Of a stretch of DNA of 33,287 nt, positions 25,026-33,287 are shown in pieces. The stretch lies in assembly GCA_025201705.1 (NCBI GenBank), contig MU616898.1, positions 1-33,287 on the forward strand, given 5' to 3'. A program made the position numbers and the translations under genes. Within the stretch, counting starts at the first letter, position 1; every line of letters begins with the position of its first letter. Origin of the DNA: Dissophora ornata (lineage: Eukaryota > Mortierellomycota > Mortierellomycetes > Mortierellales > Mortierellaceae). Below the pieces are notes generated by a model. That model was not told the DNA's origin. It worked only from the letters and a program-made list of their open reading frames with translations, and did not search any database.

Positions 25026-25303
25026 AGAGCCCTCAATAACATATATACCTTTAGTCATAGTCAAAAGTTTAATACTAGAAATCGGCGATGTTCGTGAAAA
25101 CTGTCCCGTCCCTTTCCCCGCATCAGTTTCACGTGACTGCGTGTTTTTGAATTCGCGACACTCGAATAGTGCACCCGGGGAGCTGATCAAGGAATCTCTC
25201 CATCTTCCTTTTCTCTCCATTAACACTAACCCCGCGCCTGTTCCATTTTGCTCTCTCCGCTCCCCCTTTCCCCACTCTCTGACCTAAAACAATACAAACA
25301 ATA
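25026..25303. promoter_or_regulatory. Intergenic region and ETFB promoter
   Basis: 278 bases lie between the TGA of CCH1 and the start of ETFB, both on the + strand. The region must hold the CCH1 3' end and the ETFB promoter. The last 100 bases are pyrimidine-rich (CTCTCC and CCCC tracts), running into a CAATACAAACAATA leader that is typical before highly expressed fungal genes. A palindromic TCACGTGA box is listed separately. Confidence 0.6.
25129..25138. promoter_or_regulatory. TCACGTGACT box upstream of ETFB
   Basis: The perfect 8-bp palindrome TCACGTGA, followed by CT, starts 175 bases before the ETFB start codon. CACGTG is the core site of bHLH factors (Cbf1, USF and MITF types). The same 10 bases occur upstream of RPA135 at 28136-28145. 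Binding is an inference. Confidence 0.5.
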
Positions 25304-26435
25304 ATGTCCTCCAACCTCCGCATCCTCGTCGCCTGTAAGCGTGTTGTCGACTACGCTGTCAAGATCCGCGTCAACGCTGCAGGCTCTGCTGTCGAGACTG
25401 CCAACGTGAAGCACTCGATGAACCCCTTTGACGAGATCGGAACAGAGCAGGCCATTCAGATCAAGGAGGCTCTTGCCAAGGCCAAGGGCAATGCTGAGAT
25501 CATTGCTATCTCGTGCGGACCCTCAAAGTCGCAGGACACTCTCAGGACGGCATTGGCCATGGGAGCTGACAGAGCCATCCACGTCGAGACCGACGATGAG
25601 CTCCAGCCCCTGGCTGTTGCCAAGTTGCTGAAGGCTGTTGTTGAGAAGGAGAAGCCCGACATGGTCATCCTGGGCAAGCAGGCTATCGATGACGACTCGA
25701 ACCAGACTGGACAGATGCTCGCCGGTCTCCTCAACTGGCCCCAGGTAATAAAAAATATCATAATTCAGTGGACGGCGTGTGAAAATCAAATCGACAGATT
25801 TCAGGAACGGGGTCTTGAGCCATTGGGTGCAGCCAAGGCAGCATACGTCAATGTCGCGGATTGATCCTCTAGGCGACAAAGACAACCATCAATGGAAGAG
25901 GATGCTCACAATGGAGGAGATCATCGACGATGACACAAAACCTTGGATGATCCAGCATCTCACTCGCTCTCCGTCTTTACTTTGCTTTACAGGCCACCTT
26001 TGCCTCCAAGGTCGAGCTTTCTGAGAAGGCCATGACCGTCACCCGTGAGGTTGACGGAGGTGTTGAGACTGTTAAGACTGCTCTCCCCGCCATCCTCACC
26101 ACCGATCTCCGGTAAGTGTGACGATCTGCTTTTACATCAAATTCGATTCCGCCCGCCACCATTTGAGCTCTGATCTGACATTTCGATCTCTCCCTCGCTA
26201 TTCAATTTTTGGGACTCCTAGCCTCAACGTCCCCAGATACGCCTCGCTCCCCAACATCATGAAGGCTAAGAAGAAGCCCCTGGCCAAGTTCACCCCTGCT
26301 GATTTGGGCGTTGATATCAAGCCCCGTCTCGAGACCTTGAAGGTTGTTGAGCCCGCCAAGAGACAGGGTGGCAAGATTGTCGCGAGCGTCGATGACTTGG
26401 TTGACAAGCTCAAGAACGAGGCCAAGGTCCTGTAA
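25304..26435 (+). CDS. ETFB: Electron transfer flavoprotein subunit beta
   Basis: Beta subunit of the mitochondrial matrix ETF, which takes electrons from acyl-CoA and other dehydrogenases to ETF-ubiquinone oxidoreductase. It binds AMP and helps hold the FAD of the alpha subunit. Exons: 25304-25744, 25993-26111, 26222-26435, giving 257 aa (human 255). The N-terminus [18 protein letters not shown] and [16 protein letters not shown] are typical. The nucleotide-binding segment [20 protein letters not shown] is complete, and exon 2 resumes at TFASKVEL with [26 protein letters not shown], the family signature near the C-terminus, is present. Codon choice is strongly C-ending, suggesting high expression. 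Retention of intron 1 would keep the frame open for 39 more codons before TGA, so an unspliced read could be mistaken for a shorter protein. AATAAA at 26561-26566 is a possible polyadenylation signal. Confidence 0.98.
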
Positions 26436-26718
26436 ATTGTTCATATTTTTTTGTTCCCTTTTATTTCCCATACATCCTTTCCCGTTGTTCTCCTGGATCA
26501 CCTTACCCATCCCGTCTACCGTTACAGACAACAGTGCCATCTTACTTTGAACTAAAAGAAAATAAAAAACAACTAGACTAAAGTATTCATAACTGTGTGT
26601 GCCTGCGACTCGATTCTGTCGCTCATTCAACATTCTTGAAGTAACCTTGTTGCCGTCTAGCGCTGTTCGTACAGACAACCATTAAATAGGTTTTTTTATA
26701 CACACGCTCATGCATTTC
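26436..26718. terminator. Convergent 3' region of ETFB and the methyltransferase-like locus
   Basis: 283 bases of T-rich then A-rich sequence lie between the TAA of ETFB (+) and the TGA of the methyltransferase-like frame (-). AATAAA at 26561-26566 serves the + strand. No gene was seen. Confidence 0.5.
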
Positions 26719-27410
26719 TCAGTTTTCGTAGTCTCGTAGAAGCAAGTTCTTACAACTGGCTCCACGGATATTAATGAATGAATACTCAGAAGCCCATGGG
26801 GTCTTGTAATTCAGCGCAGTATACAGATTGACCTCTGTCCAGAACGGTCTCAGACCTTTAGACTCCAATTTCTGCCACCAGGTCAAAAAGTCGTCGAATC
26901 GAATGGATTTCTTGTCGGCATGGATCTCGATCTGGAGTTGCGAGAATGGCAGGACATCAAAGTCATACATCATGGCGTTGAAGGTTGGGTATTCGAATCC
27001 TTCAATATCGACCTTGAGGATGTCGATCCAGTCGCGGCCATTTTCAGACATGAGTGTGCAGAGTGTCTTCCATTGGACGCCCTCGTCATCGACGTGGTCC
27101 TTGTCACCGACAAAGTGCAGTCGGAAGCGTGCGCCATGGCGACCATGCGTTTCTGGATATAAACAAAGAAGGAAAGGGTGGGTTAACATGGTGTAGGTAG
27201 GGAAGGGGGTCATCAACCCAAACATGAAGCGTTACTTGGGCCCGTCTTCTAAACGGATGCATCATATACCCAAATCTCGCATTCTGTTCTGTCAAGCATC
27301 TTGCCTTCAAGCCTCGTCTCGTAGTTGACGCCGAACGAATAGATGACGCATTTTGACCGGGGCTATTCTTCGTACAAACTCATACCGCAAATCCACTTGC
27401 CCGAGAAAAG
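26719..27410 (-). pseudogene. METTL24-like methyltransferase gene interrupted by two in-frame TAG codons
   Basis: The frame resembles the Methyltransf_22/METTL24 group (Rossmann, SAM-dependent, FkbM-like); substrates are unknown. The last exon, 27152-26719, is intact and carries LKVDIEGFEYPTFNAM, LQIEIHA and GLRPFWTEVNLY. It joins in phase across an 83-nt intron (27235-27153) to an upstream exon with GKWICGMSLYEE, KCVIYSFGVNYETRLEGKM and CEIWVYDASV. That exon has TAG at 27365-27363 (between YEE and PRSK) and TAG at 27251-27249 (between DASV and KTGPK), 38 codons apart in the same frame. Upstream of GKWIC the frame meets a TAA near 27441 with no ATG and no strong acceptor, so the 5' end is not recovered. 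Other genes here (XPO4, EGH1, RPA135) end in TAG, so TAG is not reassigned. Most likely a young pseudogene; base errors or readthrough remain possible. Confidence 0.6.
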
Positions 27411-27671
27411 TAGATAGGACAAACAAGAGGTACGACCGTGTTAGACAAAAAAAGAATCGAGGGGAAAAAAAGGTGATGGACTATAGACATCTCAGAAATC
27501 AAATGGGTAGTTGAAGCTATGGATCAAATTGGCGCCATGTATGTCGCAGCACCGATGGTCACGTAGTAGGGACGAGAGGGAGACTGGAGAAGATGGGATG
27601 AAAGCTTAGCAGGAAAGTTGCTGGAGTAGGAGGAAGTAAGGAAGGAAAGGAAGGAGAGAGTGAAAAAGAAA

Positions 27672-27676
<5 letters not shown>

Positions 27677-27708
<32 letters not shown>
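27677..27708. repeat. (GA)n dinucleotide microsatellite
   Basis: An uninterrupted GA run of about 32 bases sits in a purine-rich block. On the minus strand it translates to a Leu-Ser run, which is not evidence of a protein. It is of the same kind as the run at 139-180. Confidence 0.95.
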
Positions 27709-27713
<5 letters not shown>

Positions 27714-28135
27714 CGGGTGGTCGAGAAGGAACAGCCAAGCGAAGATAAAATAAAGAAACGCGTCGAGTCGAATCCTTGGACACAGAGCCTCATCCTCGCT
27801 GCGACTCGGGACACATTCTTGCCTTGCTTTTATTGCGACGCCTGTTGGAATAGGGACAGCTCGTACAAAACCTAAACCTTATAGTTTAAGATTGGGTTGG
27901 TTCCTCTCGACGCATACACCACAAGGGAGTATGAACAAACATGCACCTTAGCCACTCACGGCGCACGCTCTGTTGTCAAGTCTGTTGCCACCTGCACTCT
28001 ACACCTTTACACACACCCTTGCGATGTCTCTGAAGTTAACAGAAAGATATAAACACTGCAAACTAGCCCCGCTATCCATGAACCCTACCACGGTCTGTCG
28101 AGCCATAGAATTTGAGGAGTGAAACTAAATAATAA

Positions 28136-28145
28136 TCACGTGACT
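28136..28145. promoter_or_regulatory. TCACGTGACT box upstream of RPA135
   Basis: The palindrome TCACGTGA plus CT starts 189 bases before the RPA135 start codon. It is identical over 10 bases to the box before ETFB and sits at almost the same distance. A bHLH-type factor site is the plain reading; function is inferred. Confidence 0.5.
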
Positions 28146-28324
28146 TTAACAGTGGCTTGTGTTTATCACCATTTACTTTGATGGATTTTTTTTTTTTTTC
28201 CCTTCACCCTTGCAAAGCACCTTCCCCTCTCCCCACCCACCTCCACTCTCCTTATCGTTCCCTACGGCACTTGAATGCGCTCAGGGTCCACCCTTGTCAT
28301 CCCATAACACACATATCATTCGCC

Positions 28325-31300
28325 ATGCCGCCAAACGCAAGTTTCAACACCCTGGAGCGGGAGAGGATCTTTAAGAACCCTTCGGACAAGTCCTTCCAGA
28401 CACCCGCTTTGCAGGAGATGGTGGCGCCTCATATTGAAGCCTTCAATGCCTTGACAGAATTTGGCTATGGATCGAAGGCCGGTCTGTTGGACCTGGCTAT
28501 TCAGGATATTGGCCCTAAATCTGTGTTTGACATGAATGGCGGTGGACTCGGCAACAAGTTGACCTGTACGTCCAAACCACTTTCAACTGATCTTCGACCA
28601 CGCCTTCACTTTTGCCAACGTGAAGAGGAGCGACTCACTCAACTCTTTTTTGATTCTTTTATCAACAGTCTGGGTGGATGAAATCTCACTGAACAAGCCC
28701 ATGTTGTCTGAGAAGGAGCGCAATTCGACAACTCGTCAAATCTACCCTACAGAGGTAACGCTATCCACTTGCACAAAGCAAGGAGCCAATCCGTTGCAGA
28801 GTAGATCACGACCACTGATCATTCGTCGACCCATTCCGATATATAGGCAAGAGAAAGGTTGAACTCGTACCGAGGAAAGCTTCAAGCCAAGCTTGCATGG
28901 CGTGTCAATGACGGACCGGTCGTTGTTGAGACCCGTGATCTTGGATTGGTCCCCATCATGATCCGATCCAACCGTTGTAACTTGGAGGGTGCGTACCCAA
29001 AGGAGCTTATCAGACATCACGAGGAATCAGAGGAATTCGGCGGATATTTCCTTGTCAACGGTATCGAGAAGTTGATCCGTCTGTTGATTGTGCCCCGCCG
29101 CAACCACGTCATTGCCTTGATCCGCTCCAGCTTCACGAACCGTGGACCCACTTATTCCAGCTACGGTACAGCCATTCGTTGCACGAGACCTGACCAAACA
29201 TCCCAGACCAACACTGTGCACTATTTGACGGATGGAGGCAGCATGTTGCGATTTGCATGGAGGAAGCAGGAGTACTTGGTTCCTACAATGTTGGTCCTTA
29301 AGGTATGGAGCAGAAGTCATATGGAGATAATACAATTTACACGTTGCACGCCAGAGCATTGCAGATAGAATGGAGGCTAACATTTAATCCTGATATTTTA
29401 GGCACTGATCGATACATCAGACAAAGAGATTTTCGACAGCGTTATGCTGGGCGATCTGGGAAACACGTTTTTGACAGATCGCGTGGAGCTGATGCTCAGA
29501 AGCTTCAAGACATATGCCCTTCACACGCGCGAGCAGTGCTTGGCCTATCTCGGAGATAAGTTTAGGGTCGTCATGAACTTCCCCGACGATTACACTGATG
29601 TCGAGGTCGGAGAGGGACTCTTGCGCAAGATTGTGCTTGTTCATCTGAAGAACAACCGTGACAAGTTTAACCTCTTGATGTAAGTCAACATGGAACTTGG
29701 AATAGCGACGAGCGTATGCAAGGCTTTGGATTCAAGTTGTTCACATTTGTACGACTTTCATTGTAGCTTCATGATCCGCAAGGTGTATGCCTTGGTCGCT
29801 GGCGAGTGCTCCCCCGACAACCCAGATTCTCCTCAGCACCAGGAAGTTCTTTTGGGAGGACATTTATATGGTTCTATCATCAAGGAGAAGATTGAAGATT
29901 GGCTGAACGGTGTCAGGGCTCAGATCAACCAGGATGTGCGTCGCAAGGTTTCTGGAATCGACTTTTTAGACAGTAAGTAATCTTTTTAAACCTTAGACGG
30001 ACACCAAGGTGAAAGGCATATGTTTCTCAACATATCAACCTTGCTGCGATTCCCAAACTGACCGACTCTAACGTCTAACTTTGCCTCTGTACTATTAGAT
30101 CGCTACTTCACAAAGACGCTTTTGAAGACTAGTGGACTGCAGGATATCGGTCAGAAAATGTCCTACTTCCTCGCCACAGGAAACTTGGTCTCCAATACGG
30201 GTCTGGATTTGCAGCAAGCAACCGGTTACACCATTGTGGCCGAAAAGCTGAACTTTTACCGTTTCTTGGCCCATTTCCGTTGTATCCATCGTGGTTCTTT
30301 CTTCGCAGAGTTGAAGACAACAACTGTCCGTAAGTTGCTTCCGGAGGCGTGGGGTTTCCTCTGTCCCGTTCATACCCCCGATGGTTCGCCTTGCGGTCTT
30401 CTGAACCACTTGTCCCATACCTGCAGGGTCATTACCCAGCCTGCCGATGTCTCTCGTCTGCCAGCGATCCTGGCGTCGTTGGGCGTATCGCAAACCCTGG
30501 TGCCCGCTCGAGGACAAAAGACCGTTGTCGTTCAGTTGGATGGTCGCATTGTCGGATACTGCTCATCGGAAGAGGCTAAGAGGGTTGCGGATGCTCTTCG
30601 CCACTATAAGGTTTCGGGAGCACACCAAGGCGCCGTCCCACTCGACATTGAGCTGGGCTATGTCCCCATCTCTCATGGAGGTCAATACCCTGGTCTCTAC
30701 ATCTTTTCCACGCCAGCACGCATGATGCGCCCAGTCAAGTATTTGCCCAACGGCAAGACCGATATGGTCGGCTCGTTCGAGCAGGTCTACATGGAAATCG
30801 CTTGCATGGATGACGAGATCCGCCCTGGCGAGAACACCCATCAGGAGCTTGCGCCGACCAGCATGCTCAGTATTATTGCCAACTTGACGCCCTTTTCCGA
30901 CTTCAACCAATCTCCACGTAACATGTATCAGTGTCAGATGGGTAAGCAGGCCATGGGAACACCTGCCACCGCTATCAAGTACCGTACCGACAACAAGATG
31001 TACCGCCTCCAGACCGGTCAGACGCCAATCGTCCGTCCGGCTCTTCATGACACCTACGGTATTGATGGTTTCCCTAACGGCATGAACGCCGTGGTTGCTG
31101 TCATCTCTTACACCGGTTACGATATGGAGGATGCTATGATCTTGAATAAGTCATCTCACGAGCGTGGATTCGGTTACGGTACCATTTACAAATCCGAGAT
31201 TATTGATTTGGGAGACTTCAGAATTCGTGGCGAGCCCGTTCTTCATCACTTTGGTTTGGGATTGGATGCCCCTCGGTCCTGGAGAGAGAAGCTGGACAAG

Positions 31301-32377
31301 GATGGTCTTCCTTGCATTGGTGTCACACTGCGTGAGGGCGATCCTATCTGTTCTTACATCGACGATACTACGGGAAAGACATCCATCAAGAAGTACAAGG
31401 GTATGGAAGAGGGTATCGTCGATGAGGTCCGTCTCTTGGGATCAGATCTCGGCGACACGGAGTTGCAGAAGATCCACATCAAGTTCCGCATCACGCGTTC
31501 ACCCATCATCGGAGACAAGTTTTCGTCGCGTCACGGACAGAAGGGTGTGTGTTCGCAAAAGTGGCCCTCAGTCGACATGCCATTCTCGGAATCCGGTATC
31601 CAGCCCGATGTCATCATCAACCCCCACGCTTTCCCGTCTCGTATGACCATTGGAATGTTTGTGGAGAGTTTGGCAGGAAAGAGCGGAGCCCTTCATGGAA
31701 TGGCTCAGGATGCGACACCGTTCACCTTCAACGAGACATTCACGGCTGCCGACTATTTCGGAGACCAGCTCAAGGCTGCAGGATACAACTACCACGGAAA
31801 CGAGCCCATGTACAGTGGTATCACCGGAGAGGAATTCAAGGTTGACATCTATCTCGGAGTAAGTTGACTTCGATGCATCGATTCACTGCCTGCAGATGAC
31901 TCTTTTACAATGTCGTAATCGCTAACACTTTGTTTCTTTTTATTCTTTCTCGTGCAGGTCGTCTACTACCAGCGTCTTCGTCACATGGTGTCAGACAAGT
32001 ACCAGGTGCGCACAACAGGACCCGTCCACAACCTGACGATGCAGCCTGTCAAGGGTCGTAAGCGTGCAGGAGGTATCCGTTTCGGAGAGATGGAGCGTGA
32101 TTCGCTTCTGGCCCACGGAGTATCATACCTGCTCCAGGATCGTCTCATGAACTGCTCCGATTACTCGACTTGCAATGTCTGCCAGAAGTGTGGTTCCATC
32201 ACCTCGCCAATCTCGACACATACAACGAACTCGCTGTCAAATGTGCGCGAGATCGAGTGCAGAGTCTGCCAAACGTCATCGACTATTGATCAGATTGCGC
32301 TGCCATACGTGTTTAGATACCTTGCTACTGAGCTGATGAGCATGGGTATCAAGGTCACGCTCAAGACGAAGCCATAG
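28325..32377 (+). CDS. RPA135: RNA polymerase I second-largest subunit (RPA135/POLR1B)
   Basis: Beta-like catalytic subunit of RNA polymerase I, which makes the large rRNA precursor in the nucleolus. Exons: 28325-28565, 28669-28754, 28847-29302, 29402-29679, 29767-29972, 30099-31858, 31958-32377, giving 1148 aa (yeast 1203, human 1135). The order of domains is complete: protrusion (WVDEISLNKPMLSEKER, ARERLNSYRGKL), lobe, fork (TGYTIVAEKLNFYRFLAHFR, EAWGFLCPVHTPDGSPCGL), the external domains, then the hybrid-binding region with GYDMEDAMILNKSSHERGF and GDKFSSRHGQKGV, and the anchor and clamp (YSGITGEEF, GGIRFGEMERD). A C-terminal zinc site has CQKC at about 1084-1087 paired with CRVC. VYYQRLRHMVSDKYQVR and the short tail ending in KTKP are as in Pol I. 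The start is the first ATG, in a GCCATGCC context. ATTAAA at 32466-32471 may be the polyadenylation signal. Confidence 0.98.
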
Positions 32378-33287
32378 AGCATTGTTCCTTCAATCCGGAT
32401 CATTCCCATCGCCTCGCTTTATTTTTATGTTACAACTTTGCTAGTCTAGAGAAACCATATCATTCATTAAAATCTCACCCATGTTGCATTCTAGTCCATG
32501 TTCACACAGGCCAACGCGCGCGCGACTTGAAGTTGTCCCGCCTCGTCACTGTTCGCCATGGGCCACCGCTCCCCAAACGTCAGATCTACGACTATGTGCT
32601 ATGCTATACCGATTCTCTTCACTGCGGAGCATGTTACCGCCTACTTGCGTGATCTATCGCGTAGAGAGTGTTCCACCACTTTGTGTGAACAACAAGCGGA
32701 TTCTCTTGCGAAATGTCGCTCATTTCGTTCATTCAATGCTGAATGCCGACATTGGCCAAACAAACAAAGCCCTTACAGCTCCTTACCGCCCCTGCGTCGA
32801 ACAGCGCGTTGTTCTTGACATCCGTGTTTATTTATTTTTTTGTCATCACGAAAAGAAGTGATTTTATTTCTCTGGAAGAGGACTCTCTACTATTACTTCA
32901 CTATTCTAAACCAGACTCTCTGCCAACTCACTGAGTTGCCCAGGGTGCACGACGAGGACGTGGTCTGGTGATCGCACCCCGTTCTTCTTTTGAGTCCCCA
33001 AGGTCAAAAGAAAACGGTACATGACCCAAAAAGAAAACACCCCCACACCCCCCACACTCCCACATACACCCGTTTTTTTTATTGCCAAAAGGGAAAAAAA
33101 ACAGCACGATGGCCCAAAAAATAACCCGTTTATTTTTTTACCCCTTTGCGCAAGAGGGGAGTCAAAAAAAACAAGCCCCAACACCGGGACCGAAAAAAAA
33201 ACTCCTCCACACCGTTTTTTTTCTTCCAGAGGAAAAAAAAACAGCACAAAGGCCCAAAAAAATCCTCTAGTTTTATTTTTTTTCCCG
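32378..33287. other. Intergenic region after RPA135, ending in low-complexity DNA
   Basis: The first 600 bases have ordinary composition and some open frames (such as 32481-32861 on the + strand) that resemble no protein I know. From about 33000 on the sequence changes to runs of A, T and C, mostly 5-9 long, and contains an imperfect duplication. I see no gene in either part. Confidence 0.6.
33066..33287. repeat. Imperfect direct duplication of about 140 bp, homopolymer-rich
   Basis: Two copies of a pattern lie about 140 bases apart. Each reads ACACC(C)G, eight T, a short spacer, a run of A, then ACAGCAC, three variable bases, GGCCC and a run of A (33066 to about 33140 and 33209 to about 33287). 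The second copy reaches the end of the window. The differences lie mostly in the spacers between runs. Confidence 0.65.

Larger units (their letters stand above)
27411..28324. promoter_or_regulatory. Intergenic region between the methyltransferase-like locus and RPA135
   Basis: About 0.9 kb. The left half is purine-rich on the + strand and includes a (GA)n microsatellite; it may hold the lost 5' exons of the methyltransferase-like gene, but I could not identify them. The right half has an 8-bp CACGTG palindrome at 28136-28143, a T-run at 28187-28199, and then a pyrimidine- and CA-rich leader that runs up to the RPA135 start codon. No RNA gene was seen. Confidence 0.5.

Noticed and set aside
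27249..27441. Splicing as the explanation for the TAG codons in the methyltransferase-like gene
   Set aside because: Possible introns would be only about 22-39 nt or would break phase with the last exon. Conserved residues also flank both TAGs with the expected spacing.
27524..27814. Minus-strand frame with a Leu-Ser run as a first exon of the methyltransferase-like gene
   Set aside because: The run is the (GA)n repeat, and the frame stops before it can join the GKWIC exon at any clear donor and acceptor.
33082..33270. Lys-rich open frame at the right end
   Set aside because: It is a translation of poly-A runs in low-complexity, possibly artefactual sequence.
1..33287. Transposons, CRISPR arrays, tRNA or rRNA genes, biosynthetic or defence clusters
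   Set aside because: I saw no transposase or reverse transcriptase motifs, no spaced identical repeats, no tRNA-like T-loop with matching arms, and no co-directional set of pathway genes.

Overview
The window is nuclear DNA from a fungus. It holds eight protein-coding loci, all of them ordinary eukaryotic housekeeping or membrane genes. They are split by many short GT-AG introns, mostly 70-180 nt. Yme2, the sterol-glucoside glucosidase and Cch1 are fungal proteins. Ascomycete yeasts lack exportin-4, and baker's yeast also lacks complex I, yet both are present here with dense introns and a METTL24-like methyltransferase. My inference is an early-diverging filamentous fungus, perhaps of the Mortierella type. 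The lineage cannot be proved from sequence reading alone.

Layout, left to right. (1) 1-2301: purine-rich intergenic DNA with a (GA)n microsatellite and no supportable gene. (2) 2302-6843 (+): exportin-4, 13 exons, 1126 aa. (3) 7061-10527 (-): Yme2 mitochondrial inner-membrane AAA protein, 8 exons, 896 aa, tail-to-tail with exportin-4. (4) 10853-11868 (+): NDUFS4, the 18-kDa complex I subunit, 4 exons, 171 aa, sharing a 325-bp divergent promoter with YME2. (5) 12051-15833 (-): GH5 steryl-beta-glucosidase of the Egh1/EGCrP2 type, 3 exons. (6) 16490-25025 (+): Cch1 high-affinity calcium channel, 19 exons, 2316 aa. (7) 25304-26435 (+): ETF beta, 3 exons, 257 aa. (8) 26719 to about 27410 (-): remains of a METTL24-like methyltransferase gene with two in-frame TAG codons. 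(9) 28325-32377 (+): RPA135, second-largest subunit of RNA polymerase I, 7 exons, 1148 aa. (10) 32378-33287: intergenic DNA ending in homopolymer-rich, imperfectly duplicated sequence that looks like a scaffold end.

How the genes relate. Three encode mitochondrial proteins: YME2 and NDUFS4 (head-to-head) and ETFB. EGH1 and CCH1 are head-to-head and act on membrane sterol glucosides and calcium entry. There is no operon and no evidence of a gene cluster with one shared pathway. I found no transposon, tRNA, rRNA or viral element. All exon models were built by hand: each intron has GT-AG ends except one GC-AG, every junction keeps phase, and each intact CDS totals a multiple of three.

The observations most worth checking are the twice-interrupted methyltransferase gene, an identical 10-bp TCACGTGACT box upstream of both ETFB and RPA135, the GC-AG intron in XPO4, and the unequal voltage sensors of Cch1. 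I did not find an undescribed system.
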